From: Pisaster brevispinus | Taxonomy: Eukaryota > Echinodermata > Asteroidea > Forcipulatida > Asteriidae | Length of the DNA: 64,000 nucleotides | Reading direction: 5' to 3' | NCBI GenBank assembly: GCA_023634235.1 | Contig: JAMKCF010000013.1 | Span: forward strand, 8,841,827-8,905,826 | Shown: positions 1 through 12,000 of the stretch, in pieces | Layout of the letters: every line of letters begins with the position of its first letter | Position numbering within the stretch: position 1 is the first letter of the stretch | Program-made: the position numbers and the translations under genes | Notes under the pieces: generated by a model | Told to the model about the DNA's origin: nothing | Databases searched by the model: none | What the model saw: the letters and a program-made list of their open reading frames with translations, nothing else

Positions 1-68
1 CCCGGCCTCGTGGGATCCATGGAGTTGGGCATCATTCCTTGTGAATTGGGAATACCACCCGGTGGAGG
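1..68 (-). CDS. SSBP3: SSBP exon E, cut by the window edge
   Basis: Starts after the acceptor TTGTGTTGTGCAG in phase 0 and reads [19 protein letters not shown], then TRPG at the edge. The family has [20 protein letters not shown] here, so PNSMDPTR anchors the call. The exon continues beyond position 1, so its donor is not visible. GHPNMGG would be expected next. Confidence 0.93.
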
Positions 69-3000
69 CTGCACAACACAAAATAAAAGGTAACAACAAA
101 TTAGGAATCTCATAAATTGCTACAAATTCATAGGACTTCCCACATTGAAGATTGGATGAAGTCTACCAAGGTTTGGGGAAGTTCCACGGAAAAGTTATCC
201 AGGTGTAAAGATTCTGGTTTTGTGAAACAACTTTACATTTTTATCACGATGTTCTGATCATCTTCACCAGAAGAAAAAAATACACCGAGTGAAACACTGA
301 TCAGTGAATACTAGTAAAAAATATGCAGTTCTCCAGAAAGCTGATCATGGCACCTTCTTGGCAAAACAAAAAAGTGCAGTGAACACGGTGAAAACAAACA
401 AAAATATTTCCAAACTATTTGAGTAATTGAGATTGAAATTGTCTTGTTTGAAAAAGTGTAGCAGTGAGCTTGCTCCAAAGGATGTGGGTTGCTTTGGCAT
501 GAGTATGATTATATCGTTCTTGTTTGTGGGTCTGCTAACAAGACTGCTCGTCTAGACTTCAAACCAGGAGGACCAATTTCATAGAGCTGCTCAGGTAGAC
601 AATACTGCTTAACATTTTCCGGTGAGAGTCACTGTTGACAAAACAAGTTTTGAATCAAAGAGGTACACTGAAATGATGGCAATTCCACCTTTTGATAGTC
701 CCTGGAGTTATAGATTCCAAGGAGCTTTTGGGAACAGTATCCTCAGCACTAGAGAAGTACATCATAGACTTATTCAGGCAGATTGGCCAGACGTAGAAAT
801 TCCTGAACAATTGCCTGCAGATTTGGGTTTCCCTTATTCTGGACCCAGAACCTCCCAGTTGTTACAATTCAGGAGGTTTACAGACTCTGTGCATCACCAC
901 AATTACAAATCTTCAAGTCGAAACAATGTGGACTATTTCTTTCTCTCTTTTGGTGCTTTGATGACTCTTTTACTGTGTTCAAGAAAATTTGAAGGCTGAA
1001 ATAGATTTTGAGAAAATCCTGAAATCAGGAAAAAACTGTGAAATCACATGCCTGCTTATCTTATTTGAAGAAGAATACTGCACATTTGGTTTACCAGGCA
1101 GACTTTCAGAAAGTCTGAATTCAGACAAAAGTCTGAAAATTCTCATCCCTGCATTTTCTTGCTAAAGCAAAAATAATTAGTATACCAGTCACAGATGGTA
1201 CATGTGAAAGGGTATTTTAGCCGATAACTTTATTCCTCTAAGCATATGTTTGTTGTGCTGAGCAACTTTTTATGCTTAAGCAGCTCTATGAATGTGGGCC
1301 CCCAGTGGCAATGAGTTCTCAGAAATTGGGTGCAATTACGCCACAGTGTTTGTTTCCCAGGCTGCACACATCTTACACAGACATGTTTTAACAAGTTTAA
1401 GAGACCCTTATAAGATGCTACTTCAAACCATCCTCGACTTGACATACAAATCAATTAAGTTTTTTCCCCATGCTTTCCGGCTTTCTTACTTTCCTAACTT
1501 TATTTTATTGTCAAAAGAGGGCAGCAGTCACTTTGATTGAGATATTCAACAATCTTACTGCATTTTTTTGCCAACAGAGGGGGTAGTTCACTGTCATAAG
1601 AATAACCTCTCAACATTGCCTAGAAAACTGCAAATATTGTACTTTTGGAACAAACAGTTTGTACTCTTCTAATCTTTTGTAAATCTTGCTTGAAGTTTTC
1701 TTGATAAAAGACAAAAGATTTGGAAATGGAAACCAACATTTGAGAGCAGAGAACTTTGAGCTTGTTACACTTTTTTGATGAACCATGGCTGAAGTTTTTA
1801 ATTGTAGGTACTACAGCAGTGGAGAGCTATGAAAACAAATTAGCTGTTGCAAACTGCTAACCCATAAAAATGACTTGTGGTAAATAGCAGAAACTTTCTC
1901 GTAGGCTTGCTTTGAGAAAGGCTCTGCTAAGGTCGCAACTTTAGTTCATTTCTACAATTACACAAATCAGATTCAGAGGAAGTAAATTCCTGTGAATCCT
2001 GGTTGAGGCACTGTTTTCTCAAGCACAAATTATGAAGTTTGAATTTCACAGTCGTGTCTGAAAATTTACTTCTGGAATGCTTTTGTTTTGTTTTAGTGGA
2101 ACACTGACGATACTTTGGATTCTATTTGCCATCCCATCAGCACCTGGACAAACCTAAATTGAGACATTGAGCTCTAAGAAATGATGTCAGGTAGGCTAAC
2201 TTTTCTTGTCTTCTTCATGAACAAATAACAATCTTAAACTAGATTAAACTAAAATGCAAGTTGTTAGGGGGAAGTCCACAGGTAACTTTCATTCACTTAT
2301 TTTTTCTCCTGTCAAACAAAGCAAATTTGTAATTCTCAATCTCAAAAGGGAAACTTCTGACCACACTTAATTTTGTTTGGTGACGAACAACTTTCCATTG
2401 TGCTTAAAAAGGAGGGGGAGGGAATCAGCTGAGAAGTTACATGACTAGTTCCTGCAGGCAGTTGCAATGAAGCCATTGGTTTCGCAGCTTCAAGTCTCAA
2501 AATACAGCTTTCATTATTTATTCCAAATTCATTTTACTGCTGCTGTGGTCTTCACCATTCACTGGAAATGACATTGAGTTTCAAACTTTCAGTATTTCTA
2601 TTTTTACTTGTTAATTTTAAACTGTTAGTAATAAGAAAGAAGAAGGACTTATTGATCGCACCGTTCCTCTCACCTGACTGCCTGGCATTCTAACTGGACC
2701 TCTTGGGCCTGAGTAACGGGGTGACATGAACGGCTGAAAGAAAGCAGAAGAAGAACCAAAATCAGTCAATTAAGTAAGATGTCTTTACTTCTTAGTCATT
2801 AAACAACATTTTTTAGAATTTTTTTTTTTTTTACCCTAACTCCTCAGAGTGATTTACTAGGATACTTCTTTGTTCCAACACCGCTCGGTAGCTCATTACC
2901 CATCCTTTTGGACTCTGATAATGGTGGTATGCCTGATCCCATGTAAAGCATACTAGTGTAGTCCTCAGTCCAACTGTTTGAATTTGATGGGTTGGCGTGG

Positions 3001-6000
3001 TTAGGTTAAGGAACCAGAATTTAGTGGGTTTACAATTTAGAATTTGTCATGAGATAGTTCCTGCTTTTAACCCCTTAGAAACCGTGTTGTTGGCAGCTTG
3101 CACCAACACTACCCAAGTGGCTTCAAACTTTGTCAGCCAAGAAGGTCAAAGTTCATAGGACACATGTAGATCATATTATGGTTAATATAATAAGATCATG
3201 AGATACATCATCTAACAGAAAACTAAACAAAAATGTTCAATTTAATGTCACCACAGAAAACATACATCTGTAAAAAAAATAAATAAATCAGCCATGTCGG
3301 TTGCAAAGCATGGTCACTAAAGGCTACAGATAACACAAACAAATACATATTAAGCTGGTAACCAAAAGGTGAACGCATCTACACACAATACGCAGTCAAC
3401 CCTCCTACTGTCTGATCACTTCATATAATTCACATGGCTTTGAATGATAGATGCACTGTGCCAGCCAGCTATGTGATATAATGTGGTGAATCCGTCTACA
3501 CAGTACACATATAGGGCACATTTGTGCCACCATAGACAGCCCGTACAGTTGGAATAGCTTCAAATGGTTGGTCAACTGCTACCCAGATTGTAGTTTTTCT
3601 TAAATTTCCGAGTCAGAAGAAACAATTTTTCAGAAATTTATCAACATTTTTGAAAAGGGGAGGAACCATGTCCACACACAAAATCTACCAGTTTCAGGCA
3701 AGAGTGCAAATTATATACAATAATTGATAATCATATAAAATATGCTACATCTATCATTATTAGCAACATGTAATTCTAACATTTAGCAACCTGTTTCCTT
3801 AAAATGCACCGACACCTACTTCACAGCCAAGCACTGGCATTACAGCCACTGCATTTTGTAAACACTGCCCTCTTATGTTCAAATAGTGCCAGTTAGTTTA
3901 GATTTCATAGAAGGTACAGAAGCACGATTGCGAAACAGGTTCACATGAACAAGAGGAACCAACCATTGTCCTTGAACAAACAGCTCTCCTTGAATTTTTT
4001 ACAAAGAATTAAAAATAGATGAGATTCTCCGTTTGCGTGTGATACTTTGGCTCACCGCACTACAGCATTCGATTTAATTTTTTTCTACGTTTCTGCCCAC
4101 TACCTTTCCCTGGAATATTAAAATCAGGAATGCAATTTCTAGGAAAATGGTGTCCTTTTTCAACTGCCACAATTAACTAAGTATCATACAAACATATTGA
4201 GGTACACAATGCACGTATATACATTATGTTTCTAGTAACTACAACACATCATAAAACACAGCATATGGATTCTTTCAGCTTTAAAATATGGTGCATATCA
4301 TTGCTGTGGAAAGGGATTTTACAGGCATGGCGAGGGAAGGGTATTACTATTCTTTGTTTACTTGGAAGAGGGGGCAGGGTCTTTACCTGATTCATATCCA
4401 GCCGGTGAGGTGATAACTGCGCAGATAGGAATAAAAGGATGAAACAGGCAAAAGTGTCAGTGACTTTTCAGTACTCCAAAAAGTTCATAAAACAAGTGAT
4501 GAATGCACACTTTAACTTAGCAAAGGTATGAAGTAAAAAATTTAAAAAATAGCCATCCGTGATTTCAGCCATCTCTGAAGACTTTGTTTCTTCTAAACAT
4601 GATCAGATTAAGTTGTTTCACCACTGATTCTTCCTAACGCTTGGCACTTCTCACAACTCAAAGGGGCGTTTGTCATGGTACCATAGCAAACTACTTTCAA
4701 TTCCAGGCTCAAAGTACCCACTGGACCGCTGGCCAGAGTCCAGTAATTTAAGCAATGGGTCCGAACACCATAATCAAACAAATTTTGCCAACTCGTGTAT
4801 TTTCAAAACATCTAAATTTTCTAATAATTGACTTCAGCTTAACAAGTCCAAATCTCCTCCTAAAGTTTAGCAAAAGAAAGAGACTTTTGGAGCGTCATAA
4901 AATAAATGTGGACCTGTTAGTCTGGCGGAGATTGTCTTGAAATTTAAGCCCTGATACTGATTTTGGTACATATGGCTAGAAAACTACTGAGGTAATTGCT
5001 CCCATGGCCCTGGGCCCATGCCTTTGCCTTGTTGCCCTTTTTGGCTTTGCCTTGTTGCCCCTTCTGAACTTTGCCTTCTTGCCCCTTTTGAACTTTGCCT
5101 TGTTGTCCCTTTTGGCCTTTGCCTTGTTGCAATTGTGGCCTTTGCCTTGTCGCCCCTTTTACACTCTGATTTTCTCATGGGAAAGCCTTCTCATGTGAAG
5201 TGGCTCCCTCCAACTCGCATAAATTCCATGAATGTCAAAGCAGTTTTAAGGCCAGTTCAACATGAATTCAAAGTATAACTGACTTGTTTGGTTGAAGTCA
5301 AGCATTATTCCACTAACTGTGGCCAACATCAACAGATATTTTGACATTTCAATTTACCTTGCACTTCTACATATACATAATGTATGTACACAAGTGTTAC
5401 AATTTAAAGGCAATGCTTGTTACAAATATTGTGCTTACAATCATCATTTAAACTGTAGTAGTGTTGGGGCCGAAATGTGTCATCAAATTGGGCACTTTAC
5501 ACATGAATAACACCAAATCTTTAGAAGACGTTTCTACTATTACAAATTTGTTTGGCTATTCCTTCTATTAAAAACAAGCCATACAGTGTGTTTAAAATTT
5601 GACCCTCAAAGCTGCATTCATTTTCTTCCCTGAACAAAAATTGCCAACACTTTTCTATGAAATAAAAGGTGTGGATGTCTACCTTTCCCAAAATCAAAGT
5701 TCTGAATTGATGAGTTGTTGGGTGAGAAAAAAATTCCTGTTAGCGTTTCATTCAATGGCAATACCACACTATTCCTATTTCGCAGACAAATTTCAACATG
5801 CTAGTTGTTATTTGTAACCATTAAGCAGTAAAACTCAGCACTGGATAGAAACGAATCAGGAGTTTCAAACATAACAGACTAATCAAGTATTTTTGGTAAC
5901 ATTGGACTCCCACATACATTTCTTAAACATGTGAAGCAAGCAAACACAGGTACTTTAAGGGAGCCCAAAGTTTGAATACGCATCAGACTTGTGAGGTCCG

Positions 6001-9000
6001 CAGGGCCTGTAAACCTGCTCAAAGCTTTTGTTTTGTTTGTTTGTGTGGTTTTTTTTTTTTAAGCGCACACATTTTGATGCACAACACCGCTTATGATTTT
6101 TGCTGCACAGGCTATGAGATCACGATCTGCCACTCCCAGTTCAGCTCCTAGCAGCTGCATTAGAGAGGTTACCACTCAAGACCCAAGACTCTAGGTCTAG
6201 TAGTATACTCAGCAGTCCGTTGTTGAAATGAAATGCAAGTTTCAGTTTGGAAAAGAGAACGTTCTTGAAAGTTGATATCAAACACTAATTTTTATCAGAA
6301 TGAAAAACTTGTGTTACTTTAGACACACTGCAATAGCAAGCACCTCCTGCCAGCCCAGGGCTTACAAATCGAATTCAATTTTGTGGTAAACTCAGAAAAA
6401 AAATTGCTGGAACAGGATTTGAACCTGCAACCTCCGGATTAACTGTGCTGGCGCTTTACCAACTGCACCATCTTGCTCTAATGTTGGCGGTCTCCCAGGT
6501 TGTACTGTAAACTTGGGTGTGATCTCTGGTTGTACAGCAGTTAACTGGTTGCATGGCTTCTGACTGGCAACCCTAACAAAGATATTGACTAAATAGGAAA
6601 TACCACCAATGCTGGGGCTACGTGTAGATAGTTCAGTTGATAGAGAATTGGCACGTTAATCTGGAGCTCACAGGTTGAAATCCCATTCCAGTCCAATTGT
6701 CTTTGTTCACCAGAAAAATTGTATTTGAGGAGTAAAATTTTCAACCCCCAAATTTTCAAACTTGCAGCAAGTATGTAAACCTATGTATCACCTTGGAAGG
6801 TCAAAAGGGTTTTTGTCTTGATTGAATGAGAATTTTTGTTCTTGTGAAACTACACTTCTGGAGTTAACACCACGGTCTGATGCAACACAACAAAGCTAAC
6901 AAAATCAAATACTCAAACCAACCAGAACAATCTGATTACATTAAAAACTATGCACAGTTATTCCTAATACTTGATTGAGACTTAAATGCTCAGTTACACC
7001 TCATCCATGATGTATCTAAAGCCTCTCACTTTTGTTGGAAACTGGGGTAAAAAAAACAGGTCTTTACATGACCAGTCTTTACAGTTTACATAACCAATGC
7101 GCTAATCTGCATCATAGCGTTGCTTCAGCTGTTGGCAGGCAGCTAGGTTGATCAAATTGGGTATGGGAACCCTTTGTCTAAGAACTGTGGATCAGATAGT
7201 TGTTTTAGACAGTCACTAGCAAGCACCCTACCCACAATAAAGGGTAGTGGCAGCATATTTGCAAGTGTGTTTCTGACGTGGGGGCTGCGGCTATGACTGC
7301 GGCTGTTGCTATGGGCATCCTATCTTAGGCGCGTTCACGTGATGATCAAGCCACAGTTGCAGCTGTAGCCATTAATTCAGACACGGCCTAAGCCGTCCAA
7401 CTGAAATTCCCTGTTTTCAATGTTGCATAATCATTCACAAACTTTTTGTCCATTGAGTTTCTGGTCAGCTTGTTAATCTTACCTGATTGCCATCCATGTG
7501 ATGTGGAGGTAACTGCATTGAAAAAAATAAAAGGGGAGAGCATTTCAAAATGAGACATTTATGTGACTGAGGAATGACTGAAAACACACTCCTCAAAGTC
7601 AGACATAAATGTGAAACTATAACTGTCTAAGAAAAGAAACCAGCAAGAGAGGAGCCATTATCGTTAACCTTTCAAAGCAGTTTGCAACAATTTATGGTTC
7701 TGCCGTCTGTTAAGAACAAAGGCAGACCCCATAAGATTTCAAACTAATCCAGAACATTCTTGGTGGTCAGAGGGCATTCTGGAAAATGGACTGTTAAGGT
7801 GATGATATGTACTGCAGGGATGATATTAGAAGAACGTGAACATTTTGAAAAGGCTTGCACTAGGCCTGGGTGTCCCCCCCCCCTATCTAAACCCAAAGCC
7901 TCCCAGAATTTACAATTCAGGAGGTTTAAAAACTCTGAGCATCACCCGGAATAGAAAACTACAAGTTTGGGCACAGTGTTGACTATTTCTTTCTGCCATT
8001 GGTGACTGCTTTTTACTTATTTCATTGATCAAGGAGGTTTGAAGAAAACCCTTAAAATCAGGGAAAATCCTGAGAAAATCACAGACAGGGTACTGAATGA
8101 TATAAACAATTGTGCCGTCGAATTTGTGAAGTTGTGGAATAAGTCTATCAGAGGCTATGTGACACTATCGTTAAATTTTCTGTATTTAACAAATTCTGAG
8201 GTCTTGCATATTTTCAACAACAATGGATTCCCTCAGTTAGTCTGCCACTTAAAAACACGTGCATATCCAACATTATCAGTTGCAACACACATTTTCAGTA
8301 ATATGCCACTTTAAGACAAATGTTAATTTTTATAAAATATGTATACACCTTATTGGGCGTAACCACGAATTTAGATTTTTGTTTTGGCTTTAATATACTA
8401 TAATTTACATGGAAGTACAAACTATCCTGCTGGAACAAAATGCCTATAGGCAAATATATTGATGACACAGACAAGTAACATAACAAAACATAATCACCAT
8501 GCATAATGGAAAATGAAGTTTTGTACCATCTACTTATAATGTCTGAAAGTAGCATTGACATAATGCAAATCAATGGCTAAAAATGAATGTCTTTTGAACT
8601 CCCTACAGTGGAAATGGTACAACCCACCTGATTCTGCTGCATCATGGGATTGCTGTGGTGATGATGCTGAGCATGGGGTGAGGGCTGCGACCCAGGGGGA
8701 CCCCCCGGGCCGGGGTTCTGGTGTGAGGGTGAGTGACGCATGGGATTCTACCAATGGATGATGTAGGGGATGGAAGTTTTTTTTTTTTTTCAATAGAAAA
8801 CAAATGTCCCATGAAGATGAAATGTTGGATGTTGTACGCACACACAGATCGGATGAGGAGCATGCAATGCAGAAAGCACATGACAGCCATGCACGGAACA
8901 TAAGATTCAAAAAAAGAAAAGAGGAAAAAGAAAATGGCATGCACATTATAAAAAACATGCAAATGGAAAACACACCATGCAAACAGCATATTTAGTTCCA

Positions 9001-12000
9001 CCTAGAAAGGATTGCAGTAACACCAGTCCTTCATTTTAGGAAATACAAGGAGAGCTTAATTTATTGAGGAGAGCTCTTTAGACTCCTCAAAACCAAACTT
9101 TACAAATCGGTTTAAAAATTAAAAGTAAAACTTGATTTGTTAAAATTTGGCTGATCAGTGTCCACGATGTTCAGTTTAAGCAAGCAAGTACCTCTGATGG
9201 TTTTTATAACGCTTGTAGCAGATTGCAGTATTGGATTGGCAAATTGTTGTTTTTTCTTACATAATCAAAGCGAATAAATGCCGCATCCGTAGTTCATTTC
9301 CTGGTAAGAATACAATTCTGTTTTTACCCCCAATTTTTAAAAACCACTTTGAATTTTAAGGAGTGGTATTCATCGCACTCTTCGGTCAAGGTTTATGAGT
9401 GTGGAGGACTGCAATTGCACCCTCAGTCCTTAAAAATGAAGGACTGTGACAATGTATACAAAGCTGCTACAACTCTTCTGAAAAAGACCAAGCACAAAAG
9501 ATGCAATATTGAGAGAATCTCACCAGCTCTACTTAGAAAGTGAATACCCAAATCCACCATCCAAAGCTTTTCTTCAAAGATAGTTGCATGCTCCACTGCA
9601 AACCTTTCTAGATTGCATTACTACCAAACAAAATTTCACATCCCACTTCAATAGTTCTACCCTCAACTACAACTACCATGTCAATGCAAATACCAAACAC
9701 AAATGTTGCTTTGACTAAGCATTGCTACTGCAAAGTTAAAGGTGCCGAACATTTGTTTGAGACAATAATGTTGCGTTTGACTTGTTTCCCTTTCACTACA
9801 TGTATATTTTGCTAGAATGGTATATGCTTTCAACAATTATTGGGTTAGTTGAATAAAACATGATGAAAAATCACAAAAATAATTCAAGACTGATTAAAAA
9901 GGCCTTTCGGGGTATTTAGTTAAATCCCCAATGACAAACGAGTAAACATGTAAATGGAATTCTTGGAATGTTTGCCACTATTTTAAATTCACTTATTCTG
10001 CCTTTTCCTATACTTTTTAAAATAACTCTTACGAGAACAAATATCACAATCTTATCACAAGCACATTATGATGTCCACCATGTATTACCCAATCAATATG
10101 ATCGTACTCCTTATACCATGTATATACACAGCTCTGTTGACAAGGTTGAGGAGGGAAAAATAATTGCCAAATGAAAATGAACAACAAAAGCACACCAGAT
10201 CTGGGATTAACCTAAGAAAATATGTTTCCCTCAGAAAAACTTTGTTTGCCTAAAGATGAATGTCAAGTAATAAACCACAAGGGAAAGTGACGGTAAAGTT
10301 TGGGTTGAACAAAGAAACATTGATTAGAACAGGATTTGAACCTGCAACCTCCAGATTAACATGCTGGCACTCTACCAACTGAGCCATCTAGCCTAATGTT
10401 GTTGGTCTCCCAATCTTTGCCAATATCTTTGATTGGGGGTGCCAGTCGAAAGAAAGTCGACCTGTGACTGCCGTATAACCAGGGATCACACCAAAGTTGA
10501 CAAAACAACATGGGAAGCAGAATGCCTTTGTTCATGCTTTCCTTTGAACTATTCCATGAATTATCTATTGATAGTGTATAGCCTGAATGATACTTCCTTT
10601 GACGTCACAAACTTGCAACAAACAATTCCAAACAGTTGAACTGTGAAACATTTGCAGCGAAAACATAGAGCTATGTCACAGGTCTGTGACTTCAAATTCG
10701 CTTCGCAGGAAGTATGTACCGAGCTTAACCAATGTAACATCTTTCCACATTTTCTAATACACTATCACATACATGTACAGCAAGGAATCAAAATGTGAAA
10801 AGGTTCACCATGCCAAATCCGATCTCCTTTTTTGCATCACCAAAAATAGTTTCTTGTTGACCCAAATGAGATCTTGTTTTGGGTGAAAACTAGGGGACAG
10901 AAATGGAAGTTGCATACAACATGTCACCCTTCACTTTGAGCAAAAGTTTTGGAAGTACACTATTCCAGGGTTTGTTTTGGTAGGACTATAACTTTTGGAC
11001 TTTTTATTTTGGATACCTGTGTTTTGACTCTATTGTAGCGTATTTTGATGTTTTTATATTGATACATACTTGCACTCTGGCCTGTGAGCCACAAGTTGAA
11101 TGAAATGAACAAATAAACAGAACTTCTTTTTTTTACAATCGACCATTATTCATTCCAATCCTACAAAAATCTCCCAAACAAACCTATAAAAATTAAGTAA
11201 TCTCTTTTCATATTTCTCAGTGGAAAAATCAATGAAAAAAAAAAGGAGTTATCTTTAGGCTTGTACAGAAGCCATTTCCAAATTTAGTCCTCATTTTCTC
11301 ACAGATGTTTGTAGCATTATTTGAAAGTTTCAAAATCACTGATTTGTCACTTACAGTGTACCATCACTTTAACATTTCACCTTGGAGATAATTAGGTCAA
11401 GTGTTTTGTAGATTACAATCATGTGAACAATTGCGGCCTGTGCAGGAAAAAGATTTGATATTTCTAAACAAAGAAATCTTTCACATTTTATTTTTGGCAG
11501 GATCTGATACTATTGATGCCAATAAACTCGGAACCACAAAACAGTTACAATCGGAAGCCACAGGTCCTGGTTGTTGGACAAGTAACGCTTTTCACTTCAC
11601 GCCACGTGTGTGTCAAGCACCCTGAAGGCATGGAACAGACAATTATGCAAAATGGGTCAGCATGTTGCGGGTACCAGCCTAATTGGGTAAGTTGCCTTAT
11701 TCTCAATCTCAACCTCAAAGACCCATTTGTTGATAATAAACCAAGAAAGCAAAAGCAACACTGATCAAGTTGTCCCTTGACCTTACTCAAATCAACCAAC
11801 TTCAAAACCCTTTTCCAAACCCATGCAGATTGGGCCAATATTGATTAACGCAGACCTACCGTTTCAACAACTGTGACCTTTTTCCAGTTAAGAGAAAGAG
11901 TGCAAAAAATAGTTCAACAATCATTAGGGGAATCCTGTTGTTTGCTCCAACCCAACTCCGCAACCAAACACCTGACCATGGTGCTCTTAGGTAGTGTCCC

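Larger units (their letters stand above)
2734..8627 (-). other. SSBP intron C-D region with two microexons
   Basis: About 5.9 kb between exons C and D, split by the microexons at 7483-7512 and 4387-4416. It contains a head-to-head pair of SINE-A copies (6404-6720), a 24-bp minisatellite (5008-5160) and one copy of a dispersed repeat (7853-8095). The remaining sequence is AT-rich with no supported gene. Confidence 0.7.

Noticed and set aside
622..999. 125-codon plus-strand ORF
   Set aside because: Overlaps the dispersed repeat also found at 7853-8095, where the frame is not conserved.
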